Positions 14,866 through 23,556 of a stretch of 64,000 nucleotides of DNA are shown here, piece after piece. The notes below the pieces were generated by a model. The model did not search any database, was not told the DNA's origin, and saw only the letters and a list, made by a program, of their open reading frames with translations. The position numbers and the translations under genes were made by a program. This DNA is from Zoogloea sp041917255 (lineage in GTDB: Bacteria; Pseudomonadota; Gammaproteobacteria; Burkholderiales; Rhodocyclaceae). Each line of letters opens with the position of its first letter. The first letter of the stretch is position 1. The stretch is taken from contig JAYRYA010000017.1 of the NCBI GenBank assembly GCA_041917255.1, forward strand, positions 24,940 to 88,939, given 5' to 3'.

Positions 14866-15522
14866 TCAGACCCGCAGCCCCGCCCGGGTCATCATCAGCA
14901 GCGCCTGCGCCCGGCTGGTCACCCCCAGCGCCCGCAGGATCGCCGAGACATGAACCTTCACGGTACCTTCCGACAGGCCGAGAAACTCGGCGATGTCCCG
15001 GTTCGACTTGCCCTGGGCCACCAGCTCGAGCACCCGCCCCTGGGCCGCGGTAAGCTGGAAACGTTCGGCGAAGGCCTGGCTGGCACGCCGACTGCGACTG
15101 CTGCCGTCACTGCCGCTCGACGCCTCAGGCGTGAACACCCCGCCCGCCAGCACTGTACGCACGGCCTCGATCAGGGTGTTGCTGGGACTGGCCTTGGACA
15201 CAAAACCGGACGCACCGGCCTTCATCGCCCGCTGCACAGACTCCCGGTCATCGAGCGCCGAAACCACCAGGGCCGGCACGTCGGGAAACCGCTTGGCAAT
15301 CACGCCAAGCAGCGAAAAACCATTGATCTCCGGCAGCATCAGATCGACAACCAGCAGATCGCAATCTGGATCGGCCTCGAGCAGCGCGAGCGCATCAGAG
15401 GCATTGCTGGCCTGCTGGCAGTGCACGTTTTCGCCCACCTGAGCAAGGGTCAGCGCCATGGCCTCCCTCACCAGCACATGGTCCTCGATAATCAGAATAC
15501 GTGTCTGCATCATGACCGCCAA
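14866..15522 (-). CDS. LuxR/NarL-family response regulator
   Basis: A 218-residue two-component regulator. The receiver domain (res ~7-120) has acidic residues IIEDH, the phosphoacceptor Asp in LLVVDLMLPEING, the Ser of VVSALDD and the Lys of FVSKAS. A linker leads to a GerE-type helix-turn-helix (res ~150-215: LTAAQGRVLELVAQGKSNRD, LGLSEGTVKVHVSAIL). It is divergent from the TonB receptor-ABC_sub_bind-hybrid kinase set, so it probably takes phosphate from that kinase and controls the receptor. ATG codons at codons 1, 4 and 5 are all possible starts. Confidence 0.92.
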   Translation of the reverse strand: MAVMMQTRILIIEDHVLVREAMALTLAQVGENVHCQQASNASDALALLEADPDCDLLVVDLMLPEINGFSLLGVIAKRFPDVPALVVSALDDRESVQRAMKAGASGFVSKASPSNTLIEAVRTVLAGGVFTPEASSGSDGSSRSRRASQAFAERFQLTAAQGRVLELVAQGKSNRDIAEFLGLSEGTVKVHVSAILRALGVTSRAQALLMMTRAGLRV

Positions 15523-15626
15523 TTCATTGCGGATAAGTCGGATTCGGTTCGAACCAGCAGTTTAGCCTACCCAGCCCCGCCCAAAACGTACAAAATCGCG
15601 GTTTGCTAGCCGATTCGGCAAAAACC

Positions 15627-17729
15627 ATGCCGCCAGCCAAAATCACACACCGGCCGCCTACGCCTCTGTGCGCCCTCTCCCTGCTCGTCGCGCTCTCGCC
15701 ACTGACCGCGTTAGCCGACCCGGATGACACCAGCGAAGCCGGTCACCTGAGTGATCTGCCGGTGGTGTTGTCGGCCACGCGCCTGGCCCAGGCGCCGGCC
15801 GATGCGCCGGGCGCAGTCACCGTCCTCGACCGGGAGATGATCCGCGCCTCGGGCGCGCGCAGCATCTACGAGCTGTTCCGCCTCGTGCCCGGCTTCCAGC
15901 TCGGGATGCACACCGGCAACCAGCCGCTGGTCACCTACCACGGGCTGTCCGACGAAGCGCCCCGACGGATGCTGGTGCAGGTGGATGGCCGCTCGATCTA
16001 CTCGCCGTACCTGATCTCCGGGGTCGAATGGAACCAGATCGGCGTAGACATTGACGACATAGAGCGCATCGAGGTCTTCCGCGGCTCCAACTCCGCGACC
16101 TACGGCAGCAACGCCTTCCTGGGTGTCGCCAACATCATCACCCGCTCGCCATCCGAAACGCTCGGTGGAGCGGTCCGCTACCGCGCTGGCGATAACGGCA
16201 TCAACGACATCGGCGCCCGCATCGGCCACCAGTTCAACGACGTGGCCATGCGCCTCACCTACTCGCGCACCTGCGACCACGGCTTCGGCAACTACGACAA
16301 GGGCGCGCAGGTCATCAACGACTGGCGCTACACCCAGCTCGCCACCCTCAACACCGAGTGGCGCGCCAACAGCGCCAACAGCGCCAACAGCGTCGATTTC
16401 CAGACCGGCTGGACCGACTCCCACGAAGGCACCGGCAAGGCCAACAACGCCACCGACCCGGAACGCCCGATGCGCATCTATACCGGCTTCGGGCTGCTGC
16501 GCTGGCGTCACGCCCCGGCCCCAGGCGAAGAGCTCACCGTCAGCTACTACCACCAGGAGGAAAACGGTCGGGACAATTACGCGCTCAACGTACCGGCCAA
16601 TATCACCCTGGGCGGCGCCTCCCGGACGATCTTCGTGCCGGTGCGCTTCGACTACGACTTCAAGGCGGTGCGCGACGACCTCGAGATCCAGCGCGTGACC
16701 ACCCTCGCCCCGTCGCTGCGGGCCGTGGCGGGCGCCGGCTGGCGCACGGATCTGCTTGCCGCCCCCTCGCGCTTCAACACCCCGGACCCCGTACGCAGCA
16801 CCGTGACCCGCGCCTTCGGCACCCTTGAATGGCGCGCCAGCGACCGCTGGCTCTTCAACGCCGGGGCGATGATCGAGGACAACTCCCTCACCCGCACCGC
16901 GCTGGCCCCGCGTGTCTCGGCCAACTATCACATGACCGAAAGCCAGACCTGGCGAATCTCGATCAACCGTTCCCACCGCAACCCGATGGCCTTCGAGCAG
17001 AAGGCCAGCATGATCTTCCGCAACTCGGCGCCCTTCGGCATTCCGGGCCGAACCATCCCGACGGGCACGCCGCTCAACCAGACCTTCCGCCCGTCGCCCG
17101 ATCTGCACGCAGAGCGCGTCACCACCTACAAACTGGGCTACCTGGCCGAACTGCGCGAGATCAGCACCACCATCGACGCCCGCCTGTTTCTGGAACGCGC
17201 CCGGGATCTGGTCGAGATGAAGCTCGAACCATCCACCGTCGGGCTGTTCTCCCGCAGCAACACGCGCTACTTCACCAACAGCGGCGAGGCCAACATCCGC
17301 GGCCTGGAGGTCTCGGCCACCTGGCGCCCCTCACCGCGCACCTGGCTGACGGCCCACCACACCGCCCTGCGCGTGGACAACCCCAATTTCAACGCCAGTG
17401 AAGCCAGGGCCAACGCCAGTGGCTGGATCGAATACACCGCGCCCAAACAAAGCTCCACCCTCTTCGGCGCATGGGAGTTCCTCCCCGGCTGGCAGTTCAG
17501 TTTTGCCAAGCACTGGATCGGTTCGATGAGCTGGTACCAGGACAACTGGCACAAAACCGCCCCCTACCGTCAGCTCGACCTTCGCCTCGCCCGTAGCTTA
17601 CCGGCCAGCGTTGCCCGGGGAGAGGTTTCGGTCACGGCCCGCAACGTGGACGGCCCCGACCAAACGTATGCGCCGGACACCTCCTGGTGGGCTCGCACCA
17701 TCTTCGCCAGCGTGATGCTGGAACTCTGA
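15627..17729 (+). CDS. TonB-dependent outer-membrane receptor
   Basis: A 700-residue outer-membrane receptor. A signal sequence (LCALSLLVALSPLTALA) precedes the plug domain (~res 40-165: LPVVLSATRLAQAPADAPGA, ELFRLVPGFQLG, IERIEVFRGSNSATYGSNAF), then a long beta-barrel ending in SVMLEL, whose C-terminal aromatic/hydrophobic pattern suits BAM insertion. The cobalamin/siderophore-type plug does not fix the ligand. ATG 15627 gives a clean signal; TTG 15603 is an upstream alternative. The sequence before the ATG can fold back (GCCG-ATT-CGGC), which may limit initiation. The next genes encode a periplasmic binding protein and a hybrid kinase, suggesting uptake linked to sensing. Confidence 0.92.
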   Translation: MPPAKITHRPPTPLCALSLLVALSPLTALADPDDTSEAGHLSDLPVVLSATRLAQAPADAPGAVTVLDREMIRASGARSIYELFRLVPGFQLGMHTGNQPLVTYHGLSDEAPRRMLVQVDGRSIYSPYLISGVEWNQIGVDIDDIERIEVFRGSNSATYGSNAFLGVANIITRSPSETLGGAVRYRAGDNGINDIGARIGHQFNDVAMRLTYSRTCDHGFGNYDKGAQVINDWRYTQLATLNTEWRANSANSANSVDFQTGWTDSHEGTGKANNATDPERPMRIYTGFGLLRWRHAPAPGEELTVSYYHQEENGRDNYALNVPANITLGGASRTIFVPVRFDYDFKAVRDDLEIQRVTTLAPSLRAVAGAGWRTDLLAAPSRFNTPDPVRSTVTRAFGTLEWRASDRWLFNAGAMIEDNSLTRTALAPRVSANYHMTESQTWRISINRSHRNPMAFEQKASMIFRNSAPFGIPGRTIPTGTPLNQTFRPSPDLHAERVTTYKLGYLAELREISTTIDARLFLERARDLVEMKLEPSTVGLFSRSNTRYFTNSGEANIRGLEVSATWRPSPRTWLTAHHTALRVDNPNFNASEARANASGWIEYTAPKQSSTLFGAWEFLPGWQFSFAKHWIGSMSWYQDNWHKTAPYRQLDLRLARSLPASVARGEVSVTARNVDGPDQTYAPDTSWWARTIFASVMLEL
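16365..16391 (+). repeat. Tandem 9-nt repeat (x3) in the TonB receptor gene
   Basis: GCCAACAGC is repeated three times in a row and codes for Ala-Asn-Ser triplets in a predicted extracellular loop. Because the unit is 9 nt, slippage would change loop length without a frameshift. Confidence 0.75.
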
Positions 17730-17735
17730 CACCCG

Positions 17736-18665
17736 ATGTCGCCGATCCGCCGCGCGCTCTTCGTCGCCCTGCTGACCGTCCTGACCTGCGGGGTGCCCCT
17801 GTACGCGCTCGCGGCGTCGGTGACGCTCCTCATGTCGGAAGAAAGCGCAGCCTTCACCGAAGCCGCCGAAGCCGTCACCACCGAACTGCGCAACGCCGGC
17901 CACCGCCCCCAGACGCTGCTGCTCCCCCTGCGCGCCGACGATGCCGCCGCCCTCGGCAACACCGGGCTGGTAATCACTTTCGGCACCCGCGCCGCCCAGG
18001 TCGTCGCCAACCTCGCCCCGCGCACCCTGATCCTCCACACCCTGCTGCCGCGCAACGCCTACGAGCGCCTGCCCAACCGGGGTGACGACACCCGCCGGGT
18101 ATCGGCAGTGTTCATCGACCAACCCGCCTCACGGCAGATCGAACTGCTGCGCATCGCCCTGCCCGAGTGGCCCCGGGTCGGTCTGGTGGTCGGCCGGGAG
18201 ACCACCGAACTGGGCAGCCGGCTGCAGGCCAGCGCCCGGGACAAGCGGCTGCGCCCGGTGCTCGAATACGCCAGCGAGGAGAGCGATCTGTATCCGGCCC
18301 TCCAGCGCATGCTGGGTGAGCCCACCGTATTGCTGGCCGTGCCCGACACCCAGCTCTTCAACAACCGGACCATCTCCAACATCCTCCTGACCACTTATCA
18401 CCACCGCTCACCGGTGGTTGGGTTCTCGCCCGCCTATGTAAAGGCGGGCGCCCTCTTCGCCCTCTACAGCACGCCCACCCAGATCGGCCAGCAGGCTGGC
18501 GAGGCCGCCCGGATCGGGCTCACCAGCGGCAGCCTGCCGCCCCCCACCGCGCCGCGCCAGTTCCGGATCAGCACCAACACCTACGTCGCCCGCTCTCTGG
18601 GCATTACCCTCGAGGACGCCCACGTACTGCACGAGCGGCTCGAACGCGCGGAGAACCCGCCATGA
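17736..18665 (+). CDS. ABC_sub_bind-type periplasmic binding protein
   Basis: A 309-residue exported protein of the ABC_sub_bind (TrpX-like) periplasmic family. The signal sequence (RALFVALLTVLTCGVPLYALA) is followed by a two-lobed fold: SVTLLMSEESAAFTEAAEAV, GLVITFGTRAAQVVAN, VSAVFIDQPASRQIELLRIA, RVGLVVGRET, LLAVPDTQLFNNRTISNIL and SPVVGFSPAYVKAGALFALY. No permease or ATPase genes are nearby. Because its stop overlaps the start of the hybrid kinase (ATGA), it is more likely a ligand-sensing partner for that kinase, or for the TonB receptor before it, than part of a classical ABC importer. Ligand unknown. Confidence 0.85.
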   Translation: MSPIRRALFVALLTVLTCGVPLYALAASVTLLMSEESAAFTEAAEAVTTELRNAGHRPQTLLLPLRADDAAALGNTGLVITFGTRAAQVVANLAPRTLILHTLLPRNAYERLPNRGDDTRRVSAVFIDQPASRQIELLRIALPEWPRVGLVVGRETTELGSRLQASARDKRLRPVLEYASEESDLYPALQRMLGEPTVLLAVPDTQLFNNRTISNILLTTYHHRSPVVGFSPAYVKAGALFALYSTPTQIGQQAGEAARIGLTSGSLPPPTAPRQFRISTNTYVARSLGITLEDAHVLHERLERAENPP

Positions 18666-20545
18666 TCAGCGAAGGCAACCTCGACATCCGGGCGCGGACC
18701 ATCCTCATCGCGGTGCTCCCGACGATGGTGATGGCTTCGCTGCTGATCGGCTACTTCACCTCGTCCCGACTGTCGGATCTGGAAGAGGTCCACCGCCAGC
18801 GGGGCAAGGCCCTGGCACGCCAGCTCGCCGCCGCCAGCGAATACGGCGTTTTCTCGGGCAACCTCGAAAGTCTGCGCAAGCTGAGCAACACCATCGTGGT
18901 CGAGAAGGACGTGGTCCGCGTGGTGGTGTATGGCCCCCAGCGTCAGGTGCTCACCGAACTCTCCTCCCCCGAACGCCGCCCCCCCGGGAGCGGCGATCCG
19001 CCCCTGCGCTTTCCCGAGCCGGTCACCGGCGTCGGCGTGAACATCGAAGACGCCTTCCTGGGCAACGGCAATGGCAACACCGCCACGGGCACCGAGCAGC
19101 GCGGCGAGGTGTTGGTGGAAATGACCCAGGACTCCCTGCGCGCTGAAGAGCGGCGCCTGCTGTGGAACGCCTTCCTGATGGTGACCACGGTGCTCATCGC
19201 CAGCGTGGCGCTGGCTCTGCGGATGAGCCGCGGCATCTCCGGCCCGATCCAGCGCATCGCCTCCACCGTCACCCGCTTCGGCCAGGGCGATCTGTCCGCC
19301 CGGGTGCCGGTTGAAGGCGGACGCAGCCTGCGCACCCTCGCCGAAGGCGTCAACGACATGGCCGACAAGCTCGGCGCCTCCCGGGAAGATCTCGAACGCC
19401 AGATCGAAGCCGCCACCCGCGAACTGCTCGAAAAGAAGGACGAAGCCGAACGGGGCAACCGGGCCAAGACCCGCTTCCTGGCCGCCGCCAGCCACGACCT
19501 GCGCCAGCCCATGCACGCCCTCGGCCTGTTCGTGGCCGAACTCGGCCAGAAGCCCCATGCACCCGACACCCGGCGGCTTGTCGAACAGATTGCCGTCTCC
19601 GCCGAGACGATGGAGAACCTCCTCGACAGCCTGCTCGACATCTCGCGGCTCGATGTCGGCGTGCTCGACCGCCAGATCAAGCCCTTCCCGCTCCAGCCCC
19701 TGCTCGAACGGATCGACGTGGACTACCGCCGTGAAGCCGAGATGCGCGGCCAGCGACTGTGTCTGCGCCCCACCAGCCTGTGGGTCGAGAGCGACCCCTT
19801 GCTGCTCGAACGCATCCTCCACAACCTCATCAGCAACGCCCTCCGCTACGCGCCAGGCGGCACCATCCTGCTGGGCTGCCGCAAGCGCGGCCGGCGAGTG
19901 CGCATCGAGGTGCGCGACAACGGCCCGGGCATCGCCCCGGAAGCCCAGGAGGCGATCTTTCAGGAGTTCGTCCAGCTCGACAATCCGGAGCGCAACCGGG
20001 CCAAGGGGCTTGGCCTGGGCCTCGCCATCGTGCGTCGTCTCACCGATCTGCTCAACCACCCGCTCTCCCTCAAGTCGAGCCCCGGCAACGGCGCGGTATT
20101 CGCGGTCGAACTGCCCACCGCAGCGCCCGGCGTGGTCGCCGAAGGCATCCACCCGGTCGCCAGCCAGGCCCTCAACGGCCTCCATGTGGCCCTGGTGGAT
20201 GACGACGAGCTGGCCGTCGCCAGCACCGTCAGCCTGCTCGAATCCTGGGGCTGCCAGGTCAGCGCCGCCGACAACCAGACAGACATCCTGGCCGTCCTCG
20301 ACGCCGCCGGTTCGCCCCCCGACATCATCCTGTCCGACTACCAGATTGCCGGCGCAGCCGACGGCCTCGAGACCATCCAGCGTCTGAGGGCCCATTTCGG
20401 CAAGCCCATCCCGGCCATCATCCTGTCCGGCGACACCTCGTCGGCCACCGCCAATGCCGTCCAGCAGGCGGAGATCCCGCTCCTCCACAAGCCCGTCCGT
20501 CCGGCCAAGCTGCGCGCCCTGCTGCAACGAAAAACCCAAGGCTGA
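18662..20545 (+). CDS. Hybrid sensor histidine kinase with receiver domain
   Basis: A 627-residue membrane kinase. Two membrane helices (~res 13-35 and ~175-195) flank a periplasmic domain of ~140 residues. HAMP follows (~200-255), then a HisKA domain with FLAAASHDLRQPMHALGLF (phospho-His), an HATPase domain with N box (LISNALRYAPGG), G1 (VRDNGPGIAP) and G2 (GLGLGLAIVRRL), and a C-terminal receiver (IILSDYQIAGAADGLE; Lys in LLHKPVRP). The HDLRQP H-box type often pairs with NarL/LuxR regulators, in line with the divergent gene at 14866-15522. The periplasmic partner encoded just upstream probably supplies the signal. Confidence 0.92.
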   Translation: MISEGNLDIRARTILIAVLPTMVMASLLIGYFTSSRLSDLEEVHRQRGKALARQLAAASEYGVFSGNLESLRKLSNTIVVEKDVVRVVVYGPQRQVLTELSSPERRPPGSGDPPLRFPEPVTGVGVNIEDAFLGNGNGNTATGTEQRGEVLVEMTQDSLRAEERRLLWNAFLMVTTVLIASVALALRMSRGISGPIQRIASTVTRFGQGDLSARVPVEGGRSLRTLAEGVNDMADKLGASREDLERQIEAATRELLEKKDEAERGNRAKTRFLAAASHDLRQPMHALGLFVAELGQKPHAPDTRRLVEQIAVSAETMENLLDSLLDISRLDVGVLDRQIKPFPLQPLLERIDVDYRREAEMRGQRLCLRPTSLWVESDPLLLERILHNLISNALRYAPGGTILLGCRKRGRRVRIEVRDNGPGIAPEAQEAIFQEFVQLDNPERNRAKGLGLGLAIVRRLTDLLNHPLSLKSSPGNGAVFAVELPTAAPGVVAEGIHPVASQALNGLHVALVDDDELAVASTVSLLESWGCQVSAADNQTDILAVLDAAGSPPDIILSDYQIAGAADGLETIQRLRAHFGKPIPAIILSGDTSSATANAVQQAEIPLLHKPVRPAKLRALLQRKTQG

Positions 20546-20611
20546 TGCGGGTGGAGTACGCTTCGGTTAAGATCGGATATCGATTCCACAACCAGGCAAA
20601 GGGGGAGAGCA

Positions 20612-21025
20612 ATGAGCACCGAAAACAATGCACAGGATCCGCTGGAATTCATGCGCAACATGTGGAGCAAGATGGGGTTCAGCCTGCCCGGCATGGTCAC
20701 CCCGACGCTCGACGTGGATGAGCTGGACAAGCGCATCTCCGACATGAAGGCCGTCGAAAACTGGCTCAAGATGAACCTCAGCTCCCTGCAGATGGCCACC
20801 CAGGGCCTCGAGATGCAACGCGCCACCATCGCCACCATGCAGGCCATGAGCAAGATCGCCACGGAAGGGGGCAGCAGCCCCGAAGCCGCCCAGCCCAACC
20901 CTTTCGCCAGCGGCATGTGGCCGTGGAACCTGATGCAGGGCGCCGCCGATGCCTCCAAGGCCTCCCAGTCTGCACCGGCCCCGGCGCCCACCCCCGCCAA
21001 GTCCAGCCGCAGCAAGGACAAGTAA
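20612..21025 (+). CDS. phaM: PhaM-family polyhydroxyalkanoate granule regulator
   Basis: A 137-residue cytoplasmic protein like PhaM, which binds PHA granules, activates PHA synthase and ties granules to the nucleoid. Family features seen: PLEFMRNMWSKMGFSLPGMV, TPTLDVDELDKRISDMKAVE, NWLKMNLSSLQMATQGLEMQ, then an Ala/Pro-rich linker and a basic end (KSSRSKDK) suited to DNA contact. SD GGGGGAGAG lies before the ATG. No PHA synthase gene is in the window. It follows the kinase after 66 nt and is probably transcribed separately. Confidence 0.88.
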   Translation: MSTENNAQDPLEFMRNMWSKMGFSLPGMVTPTLDVDELDKRISDMKAVENWLKMNLSSLQMATQGLEMQRATIATMQAMSKIATEGGSSPEAAQPNPFASGMWPWNLMQGAADASKASQSAPAPAPTPAKSSRSKDK

Positions 21026-21068
21026 TCTCCCGCACCCCCGGCACCCGCCGGGGTTCTGCCCTTGGGCG

Positions 21069-21968
21069 TCAGGCCACGCGTAGCAGCGTCAGCCAGGCCG
21101 TCAGCGTCACCGCCGCAGCCACCGTGGTCGCCGAGATCAACCGCGCCACGCCGGGCCCGTCGCCCCCCAGCCGCATCGCCAGAATGTAGGCCGACGACGC
21201 CGTCGGCAGCGCGGCAAAGGCCACCGCCACCTGGAAGGCCACGCCCTCCAGCCCCAGCGCCCGCCCCAGCCCCCACGCCACCGCCGGGAGCGCCACCAGC
21301 TTCACCCCGCACAAGTAGATCGTTCCGAAACGCCCGCCTTCGCTGCGCCCCAGCCGCAGCGCCGCGCCCACTGCCAGCAGGCCGAGGGTCACCGCCGCAT
21401 CCGCCAGCCGCTGCAGAAAGGGCACCACCGGCGCCGGCAGCTGGGCGCCTGACAGGTTGAACGCCAGCCCGGCGAGCGTGGCGATGATGAGCGGATTCCT
21501 CGCCAGCTCCTGCCACAGCCGACCCTGGCCGTGGCGCACCAGCATCGCCACCGCCGCCATGTTGGCAAAGGGCACCATCGCCCCGCACAGGGCGCCCATG
21601 GTCGCCACTCCGGCCGACCCCGCCAGCTTGCCGGCCACCGCGATACCGATGTAGGTGTTGAAACGATAGGCGCACTGCAGGCGCGAGGCGAAAGCCATCG
21701 CGTCCAGCCCCAGCAGCGGCCGACCGGCGAGACCCAGCAGCAAGCCCGCTGCCATCGTGACCAGCCCGACCACAAAGAGCGGCCCCATCGCGGCGATGTC
21801 GATGGTCGCCCGAGCCAGGGCGTGGAACAGCAGCGCGGGAAAGAAGATGAAATAGACCAGCTTCTCGACACCGGTCCAGAAGGCGTCCGCCAGCCCGAAA
21901 TGGCGACGCAGCAACACACCCATCGCGATCAGCGCGAAGTCGGGCAGGAGCAGCAGCAGACTCTGCAT
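21069..21968 (-). CDS. AEC-family (auxin efflux carrier-like) transporter
   Basis: A 299-residue polytopic membrane protein of the AEC family, with two similar five-helix halves. Features include PDFALIAMGVLLRRHFGLAD, the conserved first-half segment YIFFPALLFHALAR-like FIFFPALLFHA, CAYRFNTYIGIAVAG, and the second half NPLIIATLAGLAFNLSGAQL, LGLLAVGAAL and LPTASSAYILAMRLGGD. Relatives export or import small carboxylates and auxin-like acids. It stands alone; the terminator of the CoA-ligase/ABC operon lies directly upstream (21976-22005). Substrate cannot be told. Confidence 0.88.
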   Translation of the reverse strand: MQSLLLLLPDFALIAMGVLLRRHFGLADAFWTGVEKLVYFIFFPALLFHALARATIDIAAMGPLFVVGLVTMAAGLLLGLAGRPLLGLDAMAFASRLQCAYRFNTYIGIAVAGKLAGSAGVATMGALCGAMVPFANMAAVAMLVRHGQGRLWQELARNPLIIATLAGLAFNLSGAQLPAPVVPFLQRLADAAVTLGLLAVGAALRLGRSEGGRFGTIYLCGVKLVALPAVAWGLGRALGLEGVAFQVAVAFAALPTASSAYILAMRLGGDGPGVARLISATTVAAAVTLTAWLTLLRVA

Positions 21969-21975
21969 CGCTCAG

Positions 21976-22005
21976 AAAAATGGCGTGACGGGCAACATCA
22001 CGCCA
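21976..22005 (-). terminator. Rho-independent terminator of the liv/CoA-ligase operon
   Basis: The stem TGGCGTGA/TCACGCCA (8 bp, 9-nt loop, 21981-22005) is followed on the minus strand by TTTTT (plus 21976-21980). It lies 76 nt past the stop of the PaaK-like gene and just before the AEC gene start. Confidence 0.85.
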
Positions 22006-22080
22006 GTGTGCCTGAAGGTCGGGCCCGGTTCGATCCGGGCTTTCCGCAGTGGGCCGCCGCTTGCGCCGACGGCCGACCCC

Positions 22081-23316
22081 TCACTCGTACTTGCGCAGGT
22101 CGTCGATCACCTTGCCGTCGTTGGCCAGACTGCCCGGCGCGCACAAGACCACCTCGCCACGCAGCTTGGTGAGCTCGCGGATCGACACCGCCACCGCCTC
22201 GGCCAGGCCTTCGACCGGCGCCGCGAGTTCGCATTGGAGTGTCATCCGGTCGGCGAGATCCGGGTTGTCCACCACCAGCCGGCCGCGGCCGATCTCCGGG
22301 TGGCGCTTGAGCACCGCCGCCACCTGGCCCGGATGCACGAACATGCCCTTCACCTTGGTGGTCTGGTCGGCACGCCCGAGCCAACCCTTGACGCGGGTGT
22401 TGGTGCGGCCGCAGGGCGAGGTGCCGGGCAGGATCGCCGACAGGTCGCCGGTGCCGAAGCGGATCAGCGGGTAATCGGGGTTGAAGGTGGTCACCACCAC
22501 CTCGCCGACCTCGCCGGGCGCCACCGGATCGCCGGTGCCGGGGCGCACGATCTCGAGGATCACATCTTCATCCAGCACCATGCCCTCGCGGGCCGGCGTC
22601 TCGAAGGCGATGAGACCGAGATCGGCAGTCGCGTAGGCTTGGTAAGCCTGGATGCCGCGGGCTGCAAGCGCCTCGCGCTGGCTGGGCGGAAAGGCCTCGC
22701 CGGAGACGAAGGCCTTCTTGAGGCTGTCGAGCTTCACCCCCTGTTCGTCGGCCTTCTCAAGCAGGATGCGCAGGAAGGACGGCGTGCCGGCGTAGGCATC
22801 GGGACGCAGATCGAGCATCGCGGCAAGCTGCATCTCGGTCTGCCCGACGCCAGCCGGGAAGACCGTGCAGCCCAGCGCGTGGGCGGCGGTCTCCATCATC
22901 GAGCCGGCCGGCGTGAAGTGGTACGAAAACGTGTTGTGGACCAGATCGCCGGCGCGGAAACCCGCCGCGTAGAAGGCCCGGGCGAGGCGCCAGTAATCCT
23001 TGCGCGCCCCCTCCGGCTCGTAGATCGGCCCCGGTGACGCAAACACTCGCGCACAACCGCTGCCCCACTTCACCGCCACCAGCCCGCCGAAGGGCCGCGC
23101 AGCCTTCTGCAGCTCTGAGAGTTCGGACTTGCGGATCACCGGCAAAGTGGCCAGCGCCTCACGGGTGGTGATGGCGGCCGGGTCCACGTCCTTCAGCAGC
23201 GCCGCAAACGCCGGCGCGTGGGCCTTGGCGTGCGCCACCTGGTCGGGCAGCCGGGCGAGGAGTTCGCGCTCGCGATCAAGGGGATCGCGGGTTTCACGGG
23301 CGTCGTAATAATTCAT
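22081..23316 (-). CDS. PaaK-like (phenylacetate-CoA ligase family) acyl-CoA ligase
   Basis: A 411-residue adenylate-forming ligase. It matches the PaaK family in size and in YYDARETRDPLDRERELLA, LPVIRKSELSELQ, AYATADLGLIAFE, VVTTFNPDYPLIRFGTGDLS and TKVKGMFVHPGQV. The usual SSGTTGxP nucleotide loop is replaced by FASPGPIYEPEG, a known variant of this subfamily, so the acyl substrate need not be phenylacetate. ATG 23316 has GGAGAA upstream; the frame runs on to 23421 but that extension is not gene-like. It is the last gene of the operon and probably activates what the ABC transporter imports. Confidence 0.87.
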   Translation of the reverse strand: MNYYDARETRDPLDRERELLARLPDQVAHAKAHAPAFAALLKDVDPAAITTREALATLPVIRKSELSELQKAARPFGGLVAVKWGSGCARVFASPGPIYEPEGARKDYWRLARAFYAAGFRAGDLVHNTFSYHFTPAGSMMETAAHALGCTVFPAGVGQTEMQLAAMLDLRPDAYAGTPSFLRILLEKADEQGVKLDSLKKAFVSGEAFPPSQREALAARGIQAYQAYATADLGLIAFETPAREGMVLDEDVILEIVRPGTGDPVAPGEVGEVVVTTFNPDYPLIRFGTGDLSAILPGTSPCGRTNTRVKGWLGRADQTTKVKGMFVHPGQVAAVLKRHPEIGRGRLVVDNPDLADRMTLQCELAAPVEGLAEAVAVSIRELTKLRGEVVLCAPGSLANDGKVIDDLRKYE

Positions 23317-23420
23317 GAGTTCTCCGCGTCCTTCTGGGTTTTTCGTTCGTCCGGTTGCAGGACGGTTTTTCCTGTTCTCAACGTACCGTTGGCGGGGTCG
23401 CGCCCCCCGCAGGCGCCTCA

Positions 23421-23535
23421 CTTTCTTGCATTGCCAAGAAAGCAGGTCGCCCGCCGGGGCGAGTCCCGGTCAACCCCTGCCAACCGAAGGCACTACCGCA
23501 TCAACCCGCGCTGTCGGACTGAAATCCGACCTACA
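23421..23535 (-). repeat. Intergenic palindromic repeats between livF and the PaaK-like gene
   Basis: Two separate elements lie in this 240-nt gap: a hairpin CTTTCTTG/CAAGAAAG (23421-23442) and GTCGGACTGAAATCCGAC followed by CTACA (23513-23535). Both resemble dispersed repeats that recur between genes in proteobacteria. No ORF with an SD is seen in the gap. Confidence 0.6.
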
Positions 23536-23556
23536 GGGAAGCGCCCCTCAGCCCCC

